Source: CAZPMT01 sp964587655 (GTDB taxonomy: Bacteria > Hydrogenedentota > Hydrogenedentia > Hydrogenedentales > SLHB01). Taken from it: DNA of 18,132 bases. Both the position numbers and the translations under genes were made by a program. Position 1 is the stretch's first letter. Each line of letters begins with the position of its first letter. The stretch covers positions 1-18,132 of the forward strand of contig CAZPMT010000118.1 of NCBI GenBank assembly GCA_964587655.1, in the 5' to 3' direction. The notes under the pieces were generated by a model that saw only the letters and a program-made list of their open reading frames with translations, was not told the DNA's origin and did not search any database. Positions 7,749 to 15,932 of the stretch are shown here, piece after piece.

Positions 7749-8075
7749 ATGGCGCTCCCCGCGCAATTTGAAAACGTTACCGCCGTCTGCAAAGCCAACG
7801 TATACTTCGACGGCAAAGTCGCCAGCCACACGATCCTTTTTCCGGACGGCGCCCGCAAGACCCTCGGACTCATCTATCCCGGCGAATACCACTTCACCAC
7901 CGGCGCGCCCGAACGCATGGAAGTCACCGCGGGCGCATGCCGCGTCAAACTCGCCGGCGAGTCCCAATGGAAGCCTTACAAGTCCGGCGAATCCTTCGAC
8001 GTCCCCGGCAACAGCGCCTTCGACATCTCCGTCCAAGACGGAACTACCGAGTACATCTGCTCATTCCTGTCTTGA
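7749..8075 (+). CDS. ppnP: Pyrimidine/purine nucleoside phosphorylase PpnP (DUF1255, YaiE family)
   Basis: A 108-residue single-domain cupin that aligns along its length with E. coli PpnP (94 residues). Conserved blocks include NVYFDGKVASHTILF (about 17-31), GLIYPGEYHFTTGAPERMEV (about 40-59), and WKPYKSGESFDVPGNSAFDI (about 74-93), ending in YICSFLS. PpnP enzymes cleave purine and pyrimidine nucleosides with phosphate to the free base and ribose-1-phosphate in the cytoplasm, serving nucleoside salvage. AAGGAGG 8 bases upstream fixes the start. The gene appears monocistronic with its own promoter and is unrelated in function to its neighbours. The N-terminus is about 13 residues longer than the E. 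coli form, which is within family variation. Confidence 0.93.
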   Translation: MALPAQFENVTAVCKANVYFDGKVASHTILFPDGARKTLGLIYPGEYHFTTGAPERMEVTAGACRVKLAGESQWKPYKSGESFDVPGNSAFDISVQDGTTEYICSFLS

Positions 8076-8093
8076 GTATGAGGAACCGCTGAC

Positions 8094-8126
8094 CCCGTCT
8101 GACTTCCTCGAGCCTACAGACGGGGC
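8094..8126. terminator. Possible hairpin terminator between convergent ppnP and GH99-like gene
   Basis: CCCCGTCTG (8094-8102) and CAGACGGGG (8118-8126) form a perfect 9-bp, GC-rich stem with a 15-base loop, 18 bases after the ppnP stop. It lacks a T-run on either strand, so it may be a weak or factor-assisted terminator or simply a 3' stabilising hairpin. Confidence 0.4.
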
Positions 8127-8237
8127 CAAGATCCGCACGTAAGGATTCATCTCGCACGCGACGCGCCCCTGCTGCACCCATGGGAGGCGGCGGAGCGCCC
8201 CGTTTGCAGTGAGGGACCATTCCAAGACGTTGACGGG

Positions 8238-9362
8238 TCATTTGTTTTCCTTCGAGGCATACTGCCGCAGCATCCGGGCGATGGCATCCAGCCTCGCCGT
8301 TCCCTCGCTCAGGGTTGGCACAAGCCAGCCGCCCTCTGACAACTCATTCCAGGCGTAGATCAACACCGACTTGGCGGGACAGACCGACGGATTGTCCTCG
8401 ACCCATTTCATGGCGTTCTTGAGATTGTCCGCGAGTTCCTGGGGAGTCGGCGCCTTGAACGAATCATCTTTAGGATCGCGATCCGGGTATTCGGGGCGTT
8501 TCATGGGCCGGAAGTCCCAGCCCGCATTCAATGTGGGGATAAACTCTCTTCCTGTTCCTTTTCCGTTTTCCCAGTGCTGCCGGTTCCTCTCGGCCAATGC
8601 AGAATAGGGGGCCTCTTTGTTGTTGACTGCGCCTCCGGTGCAGTGGCCCGTATAGGCGCTGATCGCGTCGCAACCCAGTTTTTCCAACTGTGCCACGCCA
8701 CTGGGGGGCCAGAAGGCCATCACAACGAAATAGGGATTGCCCGCGCCGGCGGCGATGGTCCTCTGGCGCAGGTCTTTGAGCCAGTCGCGGGCCGCTTCGT
8801 CGGAACCCATGTACCTCACGATGTCGGCTATATCGAAGAAGTAGACCAATGGCCTGTTGCCCATGACCTTTTGATAGTTCGGGTCCCTGAAACGTTGGAC
8901 AAGGAAACCCGTGGTATCGGGAAGTTTTTCCTTTGGGCCAAGATGCAGCCCGCCGGAAATGATCAGGCAGTAGTTGATGTCGGACTTGTGAGCACTCGAT
9001 AGATAAAGGTCAAGGCACCTATACATATCGGCCGAATGGGGCGGCCAGCCCTCTGGGTGATAATAAAGGAACGCCCAATAATCGAGGCCGCCGGCTTTGG
9101 CATAGGCGATCTCCTTGTCGATGACCTCCTGCGAATCTTCACGGACTCGCGCCGTGTTTTCCGGGGTTATCGTGGCAAAGAAAGGCAAACGGTATCGCCA
9201 TTCCGCCGGGTCAAAACACTTCTCATAGTACGCCCACTCGTTCCAGCCGTCCCATCGAATAGCGCCAACTGTGGGCCTGTCCCCTGCGAAGGCCGGCGGG
9301 GAAACAGCCGCGACGGCGCAGAATAGAGCCGCTATCGACATTGAACTCAAGAAATTGCTCAT
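8238..9362 (-). CDS. Secreted GH99/WbsX-like TIM-barrel protein
   Basis: From ATG 9362 the product is 374 residues with a clear signal peptide (MSIAALFCAVAAVSPPAFA, about 8-26, cleavage after AFA). The body begins with VGAIRWDGWNEWAYYEK (about 32-48), has AYAKAGGLDYWAFLYYHP-like barrel strands, and ends with VLIYAWNELSEGGWLVPTLS (AWNE at 337-340). That C-terminal pattern, AWNEW/L-x-EG-x-hhxP followed by a helix, is characteristic of the GH99-like / WbsX family, which includes endo-mannosidases and polysaccharide-biosynthesis proteins. The signal peptide points to an extracytoplasmic hydrolase rather than a cytoplasmic transferase. The frame extends upstream to 9716, but that part overlaps the divergent radical SAM gene and is rejected. 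Substrate unknown; alpha-mannoside-type glycans are a guess from the family. Confidence 0.8.
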   Translation of the reverse strand: MSNFLSSMSIAALFCAVAAVSPPAFAGDRPTVGAIRWDGWNEWAYYEKCFDPAEWRYRLPFFATITPENTARVREDSQEVIDKEIAYAKAGGLDYWAFLYYHPEGWPPHSADMYRCLDLYLSSAHKSDINYCLIISGGLHLGPKEKLPDTTGFLVQRFRDPNYQKVMGNRPLVYFFDIADIVRYMGSDEAARDWLKDLRQRTIAAGAGNPYFVVMAFWPPSGVAQLEKLGCDAISAYTGHCTGGAVNNKEAPYSALAERNRQHWENGKGTGREFIPTLNAGWDFRPMKRPEYPDRDPKDDSFKAPTPQELADNLKNAMKWVEDNPSVCPAKSVLIYAWNELSEGGWLVPTLSEGTARLDAIARMLRQYASKENK

Positions 9363-9466
9363 GCGGCAGCCTACGGTGATTTGACGGTTCTCTTGTCTCC
9401 GGTACAATAGCAACTGGATCCTAGCACATACTTGCCTCCCGGTCTTGCCAAAATGTGATGGCGCGT

Positions 9467-9496
9467 TTGACGCCTCCGGAAAGGACAAAGTATACT
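9467..9496 (+). promoter_or_regulatory. Probable sigma-70 promoter of first radical SAM gene
   Basis: TTGACG (9467-9472) and TATACT (9491-9496) with an 18-bp spacer predict a start near 9503, immediately before the AAGGA ribosome site (9506-9510) and ATG 9519. It supports ATG 9519 rather than the internal ATG at 9564. Confidence 0.6.
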
Positions 9497-9518
9497 CGGC
9501 ACGGGAAGGAAATCCTGG

Positions 9519-10802
9519 ATGGCGCCTTACGGAATTCGCAGGTGTGCAGACGGGGCGACGCACATGCATGGATGCGAAACGAAAGTCCATAGACTGCTGC
9601 GATGGAAATCCGGCGGTACGGCGGGGCCGTGGACCGTCAGTCTGTATCCCACTAACCGGTGTAATTTCCGATGCCCGATTTGCTGGCAGAGGAATCCGAA
9701 CCTGAAGCTGGACCACAAGGATGAATTGCCTTCCGAACGCTATCTGAGACTTGTCGATGAAGGGGCGGAAGCCGGTGTGCGGGAATGGTCCATCCTCGGG
9801 GGAGGCGAGCCGTTGGTGCGTGGGGATCTGATCATGGATCTGTGCGAACGGATCCGGCGTAAGGGAATGTCGGGGTACATCCAGACCAATGGTTCCTTGT
9901 TCAGCAGCGCACAGTTGGAGCGGCTTGTCGGCATTGGATGGGACTGCGTGCGCGTGAGTCTGGACGGGCCGAACGCTGAGGTGAACGACACAATTCGCGA
10001 TGAAGACTCGTTCGAGCGGGCGACCTCAAACCTCAAGAAGCTCGCGGAGATCAAGCGCCGGGCGCGCTCGGATGTTCCTGTTGTATCGTTGTACATGGTT
10101 ATTACGTCGCTCAACTGCGACAAACTCGACCAAATGGCCGAGTGTGCATCAGACGTTGGGGCTTCCGATATTGAAGCGAGCACCATGATCGTCCACTCGA
10201 ACGAGGGCCGCCCGTTTCAACTCGACGAGCGGCAGAGAGCCGAGTTGCCCAGGCATCTTGAGCGCGCGATCAAACGGGCGGATGAGCTGGGAATCCGGCA
10301 CAACTTCTCCCTGTTCTTTCGCGGGGACATCACCGCCGATCCGAACGCGATGCATTCCGGTGCGGAGGCGCCCGTGCGGGACTTCCTCGAAGCGCCATGT
10401 TTTCTGCCCTGGCTCAATATGGTTGTGCTGTACAATGGCAGCGCCGGTCCATGCTGCATGTACGATAGCGAGTGCATGAACGACGACAACAACATCGGCA
10501 AGAGTTCGCTGATGCAGGTCTGGCTGGGATCCTATTTTCGACAGCTTCGTGCGCAAATGCTGGAAGGCCGGATGCCTGGGTATTGCGCGACGTGCCCGTC
10601 GACCCTGTTCGCGGAACAGGATGTCTTGCGCCGGGAAGCGAGGGAGTGCCTCAATCAGGATACTCCTCCTGAAAAAAGCTTTCCCCATAGCGTGCCGTGG
10701 ATTGCCCGGAAAGCGCTGCGAAGCGTGCGGCAATACGGGCCACGCCGGGCGTTGCAGAGAGGCATCGAGTGGATCCGGATTCGGCGGGGATCGAAGAAGT
10801 AG
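9519..10802 (+). CDS. Radical SAM/SPASM-type protein, paralog 1
   Basis: A 427-residue enzyme of the radical SAM superfamily. The SAM-binding [4Fe-4S] cluster motif is CNFRCPIC (C48, C52, C55) followed by WQR; GGGEP at 94-98 is the SAM-contacting motif, and SLDGPNAEVND (147-157) the conserved beta-strand loop. The C-terminal auxiliary-cluster region has C294-x12-G-x4-C312 and a final C356-x2-C359, a four-cysteine SPASM/twitch pattern with one auxiliary cluster rather than the seven-cysteine full SPASM. The last 35 residues form a basic tail (ALQRGIEWIRIRRGSKK) shared with the paralogs at 10846, 12246 and 14682. ATG 9519 has AAGGA 8 bases upstream and a promoter. The gene is divergent from the GH99-like gene and convergent with paralog 2. 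Substrate unknown. Confidence 0.93.
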   Translation: MAPYGIRRCADGATHMHGCETKVHRLLRWKSGGTAGPWTVSLYPTNRCNFRCPICWQRNPNLKLDHKDELPSERYLRLVDEGAEAGVREWSILGGGEPLVRGDLIMDLCERIRRKGMSGYIQTNGSLFSSAQLERLVGIGWDCVRVSLDGPNAEVNDTIRDEDSFERATSNLKKLAEIKRRARSDVPVVSLYMVITSLNCDKLDQMAECASDVGASDIEASTMIVHSNEGRPFQLDERQRAELPRHLERAIKRADELGIRHNFSLFFRGDITADPNAMHSGAEAPVRDFLEAPCFLPWLNMVVLYNGSAGPCCMYDSECMNDDNNIGKSSLMQVWLGSYFRQLRAQMLEGRMPGYCATCPSTLFAEQDVLRREARECLNQDTPPEKSFPHSVPWIARKALRSVRQYGPRRALQRGIEWIRIRRGSKK

Positions 10803-10845
10803 CTAATCGAGCATGATTGAGAGCGGGAGGGGGGCGTTCCGCGGA

Positions 10846-12054
10846 TCATCGCATGTGGATTTGCGCCCATTCCCAGGCCCTACGCAGTGTCCCGCCGACC
10901 CCATGGTCGCGCAGGTTCCTGCGGACACGCGTCGAGAGAAACCTTCCGCGCTGTTCCCATGACAAGTCTCGCCACCGGCTCCATTGCCGCATCCGCATCT
11001 CATCGCGGAACCGTTGGGCCCGGCCGAGGTCGGCGGTCTTGCACTGTCTGCAGTAGGATGGCAAATTGGACCCAGCGATCAGTCTTTCTCGCATCCCGCG
11101 CATATAGGCGCCCAGCCAAACCTCCTCGAGCGTCTTGTCATGGATTGTTTCCGCGGCGTCGTCCCAGAACACGCAACAGGGACCGGCACGGCCGCTTGGC
11201 AAGATTGTCATATTCAGCCACGCCTCGAAGCACGTGGCGTCAATAAGTTCTCCCCGTTTATCTTGCGCCATGGAGCCTCGCTGGCCGTCAAGGGTGGAAA
11301 GAAGCTCTCCAATGTTCGTGTTGAGGCCGAGTTCCCTGGCTCGCGCCACCGCCCTGTCCAAGTGCACGCGCAGGCTCCTTTCCTTTTCTGGTGAAAGCCT
11401 CAACGCGGCGCTAGACTCGCCGTAGACAACCAGTGACGACAAGTACAGCCCGCCCGTGCATCCTGTTTCCACGGCGAGATCGGCCATTTGATCGATCCTG
11501 TCATAGTTGGCGCCGGTGAGCACGGCATTCAGGAACGCCTCCGGCCGCTCGACGCCGTGGGCGCGTTTCAACTCGGCCAGGAGCAGCATGCTGCGTTTGG
11601 TGCGCTCGAATGACCCGGGACTGCGGATGGCATCATTCACGCCGGCATCGGGGCCATCCAAACCGAAGTAGATCGTGTCCCATCCCATCTCAATAAACTC
11701 TTCTGCGCGCGTGCGGTTCAGCAGGATGCCGTTGGTATTCATGCGTCCGATCATGCCGCGATGCCGGATGCTCTTGCACAATGCCATGACGAGGGAGGCC
11801 CTCATCATGGGTTCTCCTCCGCCGGTGATGATCCATTCCCGTACGCCGAGACCGGCAGCCTCATCCACCAGTCTCAACAAACGTTCATCACTGACCTCGG
11901 AATCGTCCACGGAGTCCGCCCGTTGACGCCAACACATCGCACACGCCAGATTGCACCGGTTGGTCGGGATCAAGGTGATGCGAAAAGGCCCGGGCATCTG
12001 GCCGGACTCCCACTGCATAAGACGATCGACTGCCGGGTCATATTGCAGCGACAT
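10846..12054 (-). CDS. Radical SAM/SPASM-type protein, paralog 2
   Basis: A 402-residue radical SAM protein of the same subfamily as the genes at 9519, 12246 and 14682. Cluster cysteines are C34, C38 and C41 (TNRCNLACAMCW); GGGEP is at 78-82 and GLDGPDAGVNDAIRSPGSFE at 131-150 matches the paralogs almost word for word. Auxiliary cysteines are C275, C293 (GPCC), C335 and C338 (SYCRQC). The basic C-terminal tail ends in GTLRRAWEWAQIHMR. It is the only one of the array on the minus strand: convergent with paralog 1 (43 bases between stops) and divergent from paralog 3. ATG 12054 is preferred to the upstream TTG at 12078 because GGAAGG lies 8 bases before it and the protein then starts in register with the paralogs. 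Substrate unknown. Confidence 0.93.
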   Translation of the reverse strand: MSLQYDPAVDRLMQWESGQMPGPFRITLIPTNRCNLACAMCWRQRADSVDDSEVSDERLLRLVDEAAGLGVREWIITGGGEPMMRASLVMALCKSIRHRGMIGRMNTNGILLNRTRAEEFIEMGWDTIYFGLDGPDAGVNDAIRSPGSFERTKRSMLLLAELKRAHGVERPEAFLNAVLTGANYDRIDQMADLAVETGCTGGLYLSSLVVYGESSAALRLSPEKERSLRVHLDRAVARARELGLNTNIGELLSTLDGQRGSMAQDKRGELIDATCFEAWLNMTILPSGRAGPCCVFWDDAAETIHDKTLEEVWLGAYMRGMRERLIAGSNLPSYCRQCKTADLGRAQRFRDEMRMRQWSRWRDLSWEQRGRFLSTRVRRNLRDHGVGGTLRRAWEWAQIHMR

Positions 12055-12245
12055 GAGCGCAACCTTCCGTATGTGCAAAGGAGATCAATGCAATGCTAAT
12101 GCCTGGCAACGAGGTAGATGGCCTCTCCTCGGGCGGGAACGCGCCAAACGTGCCGGCGATGCCTCCTTCGTGCGAATCGTCCTCGAACCCTGTCCATTCC
12201 GTGATGTATTATACAATGCGTGCGTGGAATGAGGAAAGGCGCTCA

Positions 12246-13466
12246 GTGCTTCAACAAGGAATCCGAATCGTGGACACGCCAACCGACAGACTACTCCGAT
12301 GGGAACGTGGTGAGACGCCGGCTCCATGGTACGTAAACGTTTTTCCCACAAACCGCTGCAATCTCCGATGCGCCATCTGTTGGCAGCGGCGGTTTGACGA
12401 GTTCGCTGCGGAAGTCCCGGACGATCGTTTCCTGCGTTTCGTGGACGAGTGCGCGGACCTGGGCGCGCGCGAGTGGTGTTTTGCCGGCGGCGGGGAACCC
12501 GTCATGCGAGCCGAACTCGTCGTGCAAATGTGCGAACGGATCCGGGCGCGTGGCATGAACGGAGCCTTCATGACGAACGGCGTCTCCTTCAAGCTGGAAT
12601 ACTTCCTGCGGCTGGCGCGAGCCGGATGGTCAAGTCTTGTGTTCAGCCTAGACGGACCCACGCCGGAGATAAACGATGCTATTCGGAGCAAGGGATCATT
12701 CGAGCGTGCCACCGAAACCATCCGTAAGATGAAGAAGGCAAGAGAGGAACACGGTCTTGCCACTCCTTCGTTCGCCCTCCATGCCACACTCACATCGCTG
12801 AATTTCGACAAACTGGACAAGCTTGCCGAACTCGCCCATGAGCTGGGTTGCGACGCCGTCGGCGCGGCGAACCTCACGGATGCCGGCCCCCATTGTGAAC
12901 CCTTCCGCCTGACCAAGGAGCAGTTGGCCGTAGTGCCGGAGCATGTCCGGCATGCGTCCGAACGCGCTCGCGAACTGGGCCTGTCGGACTATTTCAGCGA
13001 CGTGCTCTCGGAACGGGATTATCATCGGCCGAGGATCCCCGAGGGCGCCGCCGGGATGTTGCGCGCGATGTGTTTCGAACCTTGGCTGGGCATCGCGGTT
13101 CACGCCGATGGCCGCGTTGGCCCTTGCTGCGTGTACTGGGAAGAGAACGCCGGCAGCCTGTTCGAGAGCGATCTGCGGGATATCTGGCTCGGACCGCACC
13201 TTCAGAAAGTGCGCGAGGACATCCTGGCCGGCCGCCTGCCGGCATACTGCGCGAAGTGTTCGCCCGCCCCTCCTTCGCTAGGCGTCCGTGATGGGTGCTT
13301 GCGGCGGCAATTGGCCGAGGCCAGGGCTAATCCCCCTTGGGATCAACTGAGATTCCCACAACGTCAAGTTGCCCTCGCACGCAAGGCCGTATCCAGTATC
13401 CGCCGTCACGGCCTGCTTCAGGCGATGCGACGCGGAAAGCAATGGATCGACATCCGAAAACAGTAA
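12246..13466 (+). CDS. Radical SAM/SPASM-type protein, paralog 3
   Basis: From GTG 12246 the product is 406 residues. The radical SAM triad is C38, C42, C45 (TNRCNLRCAICWQRR), GGGEP is at 81-85, and SLDGPTPEINDAIRSKGSFE lies at 134-153. Auxiliary cysteines are C276, C294 (VGPCC), C335 and C338 (AYCAKC). The tail LLQAMRRGKQWIDIRKQ matches the other paralogs. The start is uncertain: GTG 12246 has GGAAAGG 6 bases upstream and aligns with paralog starts, but ATG 12093 has a better AAAGGAG site and would add 51 residues of non-conserved sequence. A TACAAT box at 12212 favours the short form. It heads a likely operon: the next gene starts 25 bases after its stop. Divergent from paralog 2. Substrate unknown. 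Confidence 0.9.
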   Translation: MLQQGIRIVDTPTDRLLRWERGETPAPWYVNVFPTNRCNLRCAICWQRRFDEFAAEVPDDRFLRFVDECADLGAREWCFAGGGEPVMRAELVVQMCERIRARGMNGAFMTNGVSFKLEYFLRLARAGWSSLVFSLDGPTPEINDAIRSKGSFERATETIRKMKKAREEHGLATPSFALHATLTSLNFDKLDKLAELAHELGCDAVGAANLTDAGPHCEPFRLTKEQLAVVPEHVRHASERARELGLSDYFSDVLSERDYHRPRIPEGAAGMLRAMCFEPWLGIAVHADGRVGPCCVYWEENAGSLFESDLRDIWLGPHLQKVREDILAGRLPAYCAKCSPAPPSLGVRDGCLRRQLAEARANPPWDQLRFPQRQVALARKAVSSIRRHGLLQAMRRGKQWIDIRKQ

Positions 13467-13491
13467 CGGCCGTATGTTTGGATAACGAACT

Positions 13492-14685
13492 ATGAAACGT
13501 ATATTGAAAGCGATTCTTAGCTCCTCCATCGCGGAATATCTGCCCGGACGAATCAAGTCGTTGCTTCGCGCGCGGGTAAGTGAGCCCATATTTCCAACAT
13601 TCCTGCAAATCGAACCCACGCGCCGCTGCAACTTGAAATGCCAGTTCTGCGCCCGTACCCATCACCCGTTGCCCGATCATTCCGATATGACCCTGGACTT
13701 TTTCAAGCGGGTGGTATCGCAGTTCCCCCCCGGCTTGACGGGTGTTCATATCCAAGGCATAGGAGAACCGTTGCTCAACCCGGATCTCATGGAGATGATT
13801 GCGTTTGCCCGAAGCAGAGGCTTGCGCACCAGTTTCAATACGAATTTGACTCATCTGACGGACGAGATGGCCCGGCGGCTCGTGGAACTCGGGCATTCGG
13901 AAGTCATTGTTTCCATCGAAACCGTCGACCCCGAACTCTATGCGGAACTGCGGCGGAATGCGACACTTGATCGCGTACTAAACAATATTCGCACGTTGAA
14001 CGAAGAGAAAAAACGCCAGCATAGCAAGTATCCCGTCATCAAGGCGCATGCGATCTTGATGAAACATCTTATACCGGGTTTTCCGGAAATGATTCGCACC
14101 TTTAAGGAGCTGGGACTGGAAGGCGTGCATTTCATCGACTTTCTTACGTACGGCGTTGATCAAACGCTACGGCTTTCGAATGGCGAGCGTTTGATGGACA
14201 TGGTGCTGAGCGCCACGATGTCGGAGGAGGAAATCCTGCGGGTCATTGCCAATCTTAGAAGTCTACAAGATGAGACATTTCATGTTTCCGTTCCGGGCGA
14301 TTGGGGCGGACTGTGCTTGGGACGCAAACAAGACGGGGGCATCTTGACGTGCGTCGAGTTGTGGGAACGCCCCTACATCTTGATCGACGGGCACATCGTT
14401 CCCTGTTGTTTTGTTTCAGGTCCGCGTCTCGGCGACTTCAACACACAGACCTTTGAAGAAATCTGGTTTGGAGAGCCCTATCAAAAACTGCGGTGGCAGC
14501 ATCTCACCAACCAGCATCCGCCGGTTTGCGCGAGCTGTCAGCAGTTGATATATGCCGTTGCGACGCCTTCCTTGCTGAAGCAGGTCGTCAAACCCGATCA
14601 TCGCTACACGAAATCATTCCTGACCAGTTTAAGACCGCCGCCATCCCTCAAGGAGGAGAGCGATAAGATGGAACCGTACCAATGA
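13492..14685 (+). CDS. Radical SAM/SPASM-type protein of a different subfamily
   Basis: A 397-residue radical SAM protein. The cluster motif CNLKCQFC (C46, C50, C53) has the usual aromatic residue before the third cysteine and lacks the CW of its neighbours; GIGEPLLNPDL at 89-99 is the SAM-binding loop. Auxiliary cysteines are C287-x12-G-x4-C305 and C346-x2-C349, so it also carries a four-cysteine SPASM/twitch region. It lacks the common basic tail, ending in a Pro/Lys-rich segment, and starts with an amphipathic stretch (MKRILKAILSSSIAEYLPGR). This layout is common in radical SAM proteins near cell-envelope polysaccharide genes. Its last four bases overlap the next start (ATGA at 14682), showing translational coupling with paralog 4. 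The ribosome site is weak, consistent with coupling to the preceding gene. Substrate unknown. Confidence 0.92.
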   Translation: MKRILKAILSSSIAEYLPGRIKSLLRARVSEPIFPTFLQIEPTRRCNLKCQFCARTHHPLPDHSDMTLDFFKRVVSQFPPGLTGVHIQGIGEPLLNPDLMEMIAFARSRGLRTSFNTNLTHLTDEMARRLVELGHSEVIVSIETVDPELYAELRRNATLDRVLNNIRTLNEEKKRQHSKYPVIKAHAILMKHLIPGFPEMIRTFKELGLEGVHFIDFLTYGVDQTLRLSNGERLMDMVLSATMSEEEILRVIANLRSLQDETFHVSVPGDWGGLCLGRKQDGGILTCVELWERPYILIDGHIVPCCFVSGPRLGDFNTQTFEEIWFGEPYQKLRWQHLTNQHPPVCASCQQLIYAVATPSLLKQVVKPDHRYTKSFLTSLRPPPSLKEESDKMEPYQ

Positions 14686-15932
14686 GCGACCCGGCCATGG
14701 AAGAACGGGCCGAGCGTCTTCGGCAATGGGCTCGAGGCGAAACGCCCGGACCGTGGGAACTGACTGTGTTTCCAACGAATCGGTGCAATCTGCATTGCGC
14801 CATTTGCTGGCAGCGCTGGGTCGAGCAGGAACGCGGCGAGGTCGATTGCCGGAGCGAACTGCCGGATCAACGCCTGCTCGATCTGGTCGATGAAGCTGCG
14901 GAATTGGGCGTACGGAACTGGCGGATTGTCGGCGGGGGCGAGCCGCTGGTTCGCGAGGCCTTAGTGATGGAAATGTGCGATAGAATCCGCGCGCGCGGCA
15001 TGAATGGAACGCTTCAAACCAACGCCACCCGTTTTTCCCCGGAGAACATCCGAAAGTTGATCCGCATTGGTTGGCAAACAATCATCGCCAGCCTGGACGG
15101 TCCAACGGCGGAAATAAACGACGCGATCCGAAGCGCGGGATCGTTCGAACGCGCCACGGAAAACCTGCGGCTCTTTTCCGAGTTGAAACGCAAGGAAGGG
15201 GCAACGGCGCCCCACATCATCGTAAGCATGGTCGTAACGAACCTGAATTACGACAAGATCGAAGAGATGGTGCGTCTTACGCACGAACTGGGTTGCAGCG
15301 AATTGACCCCGATCCGGCTTGTCGTCCAAGGCGATCTCTGCGCGGGGTTTGCCCTGTCCGAAAAACAACGCGCCGAGATCCCCGAACACGTCCGGCGCGC
15401 AGAGGCCTTAGCACAAGAACTGGGCATGCCCGCGTCGTTTCACCATCTCGTCTTTGATGAACAACCGGATCAAGGGAAGTGCGCGCAGTCGGAATGCCTT
15501 GGCGTCGTCGGCGACGGGCGTTTTTCCGACGCGTTTTGCTTTGAACCGTGGACCGCCATGGTGATTATCGCCGAGGACGGAAGGGTGGGACCGTGCAGTC
15601 CTTCCTGGGATCAATACGCCGATACGGCGCGCAACAAATCGTTGAAGGAATTATGGCTGGGTCCTTACATGCAGGATGTCCGTCGAAGAATCCGCTCGCG
15701 CAGGAACCTGCCGGAATACTGCAAGAACTGCTGTTCGGACATTCCCGGGCGCACACGCGAACTGCGCGCGTTGATCGAGGCGGCCCACCGTCCGTCGCTG
15801 CCGGAAACGGGAACGTTGAGTCCCGCCCGATCTATCGTCAAGAGGTTCTCGGCGAATCTCAAGCAACGCGGCCTGCGACAAACCCTTCGCCGCGCCAAAG
15901 AATGGGCTCAAATCCGCCTCGGGAAGGGATAG
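14682..15932 (+). CDS. Radical SAM/SPASM-type protein, paralog 4
   Basis: A 416-residue member of the same subfamily as genes at 9519, 10846 and 12246. Radical SAM cysteines are C35, C39, C42 (TNRCNLHCAICWQRW); GGGEP at 84-88; SLDGPTAEINDAIRSAGSFE at 137-156. The auxiliary region is C286-x13-G-x4-C305, then C347-x2-C350. It differs from its paralogs in reading GPCS rather than GPCC at 303-306 and in an insertion with two extra cysteines (KCAQSEC, about 266-272). Its basic tail is QTLRRAKEWAQIRLGKG. The ATG overlaps the preceding stop by four bases, with GGAGAG about 20 bases upstream, so it is translated by coupling in the three-gene unit 12246-15932. Substrate unknown. Confidence 0.93.
   Translation: MSDPAMEERAERLRQWARGETPGPWELTVFPTNRCNLHCAICWQRWVEQERGEVDCRSELPDQRLLDLVDEAAELGVRNWRIVGGGEPLVREALVMEMCDRIRARGMNGTLQTNATRFSPENIRKLIRIGWQTIIASLDGPTAEINDAIRSAGSFERATENLRLFSELKRKEGATAPHIIVSMVVTNLNYDKIEEMVRLTHELGCSELTPIRLVVQGDLCAGFALSEKQRAEIPEHVRRAEALAQELGMPASFHHLVFDEQPDQGKCAQSECLGVVGDGRFSDAFCFEPWTAMVIIAEDGRVGPCSPSWDQYADTARNKSLKELWLGPYMQDVRRRIRSRRNLPEYCKNCCSDIPGRTRELRALIEAAHRPSLPETGTLSPARSIVKRFSANLKQRGLRQTLRRAKEWAQIRLGKG

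Noticed and set aside
9363..9716. Upstream extension of the GH99-like frame to 9716
   Set aside because: It overlaps the divergent radical SAM gene and precedes a clear signal peptide that must be N-terminal.
12093..12245. 51-residue N-terminal extension of radical SAM paralog 3
   Set aside because: Not shared with paralogs; kept only as an alternative start because of its good AAAGGAG site.
9363..13491. Search of gaps in the radical SAM array for a RiPP precursor peptide
   Set aside because: The short frames in 9363-9518, 10803-10845, 12055-12245 and 13467-13491 have no leader/core pattern, repeated Cys/Gly motif or suitable ribosome site.
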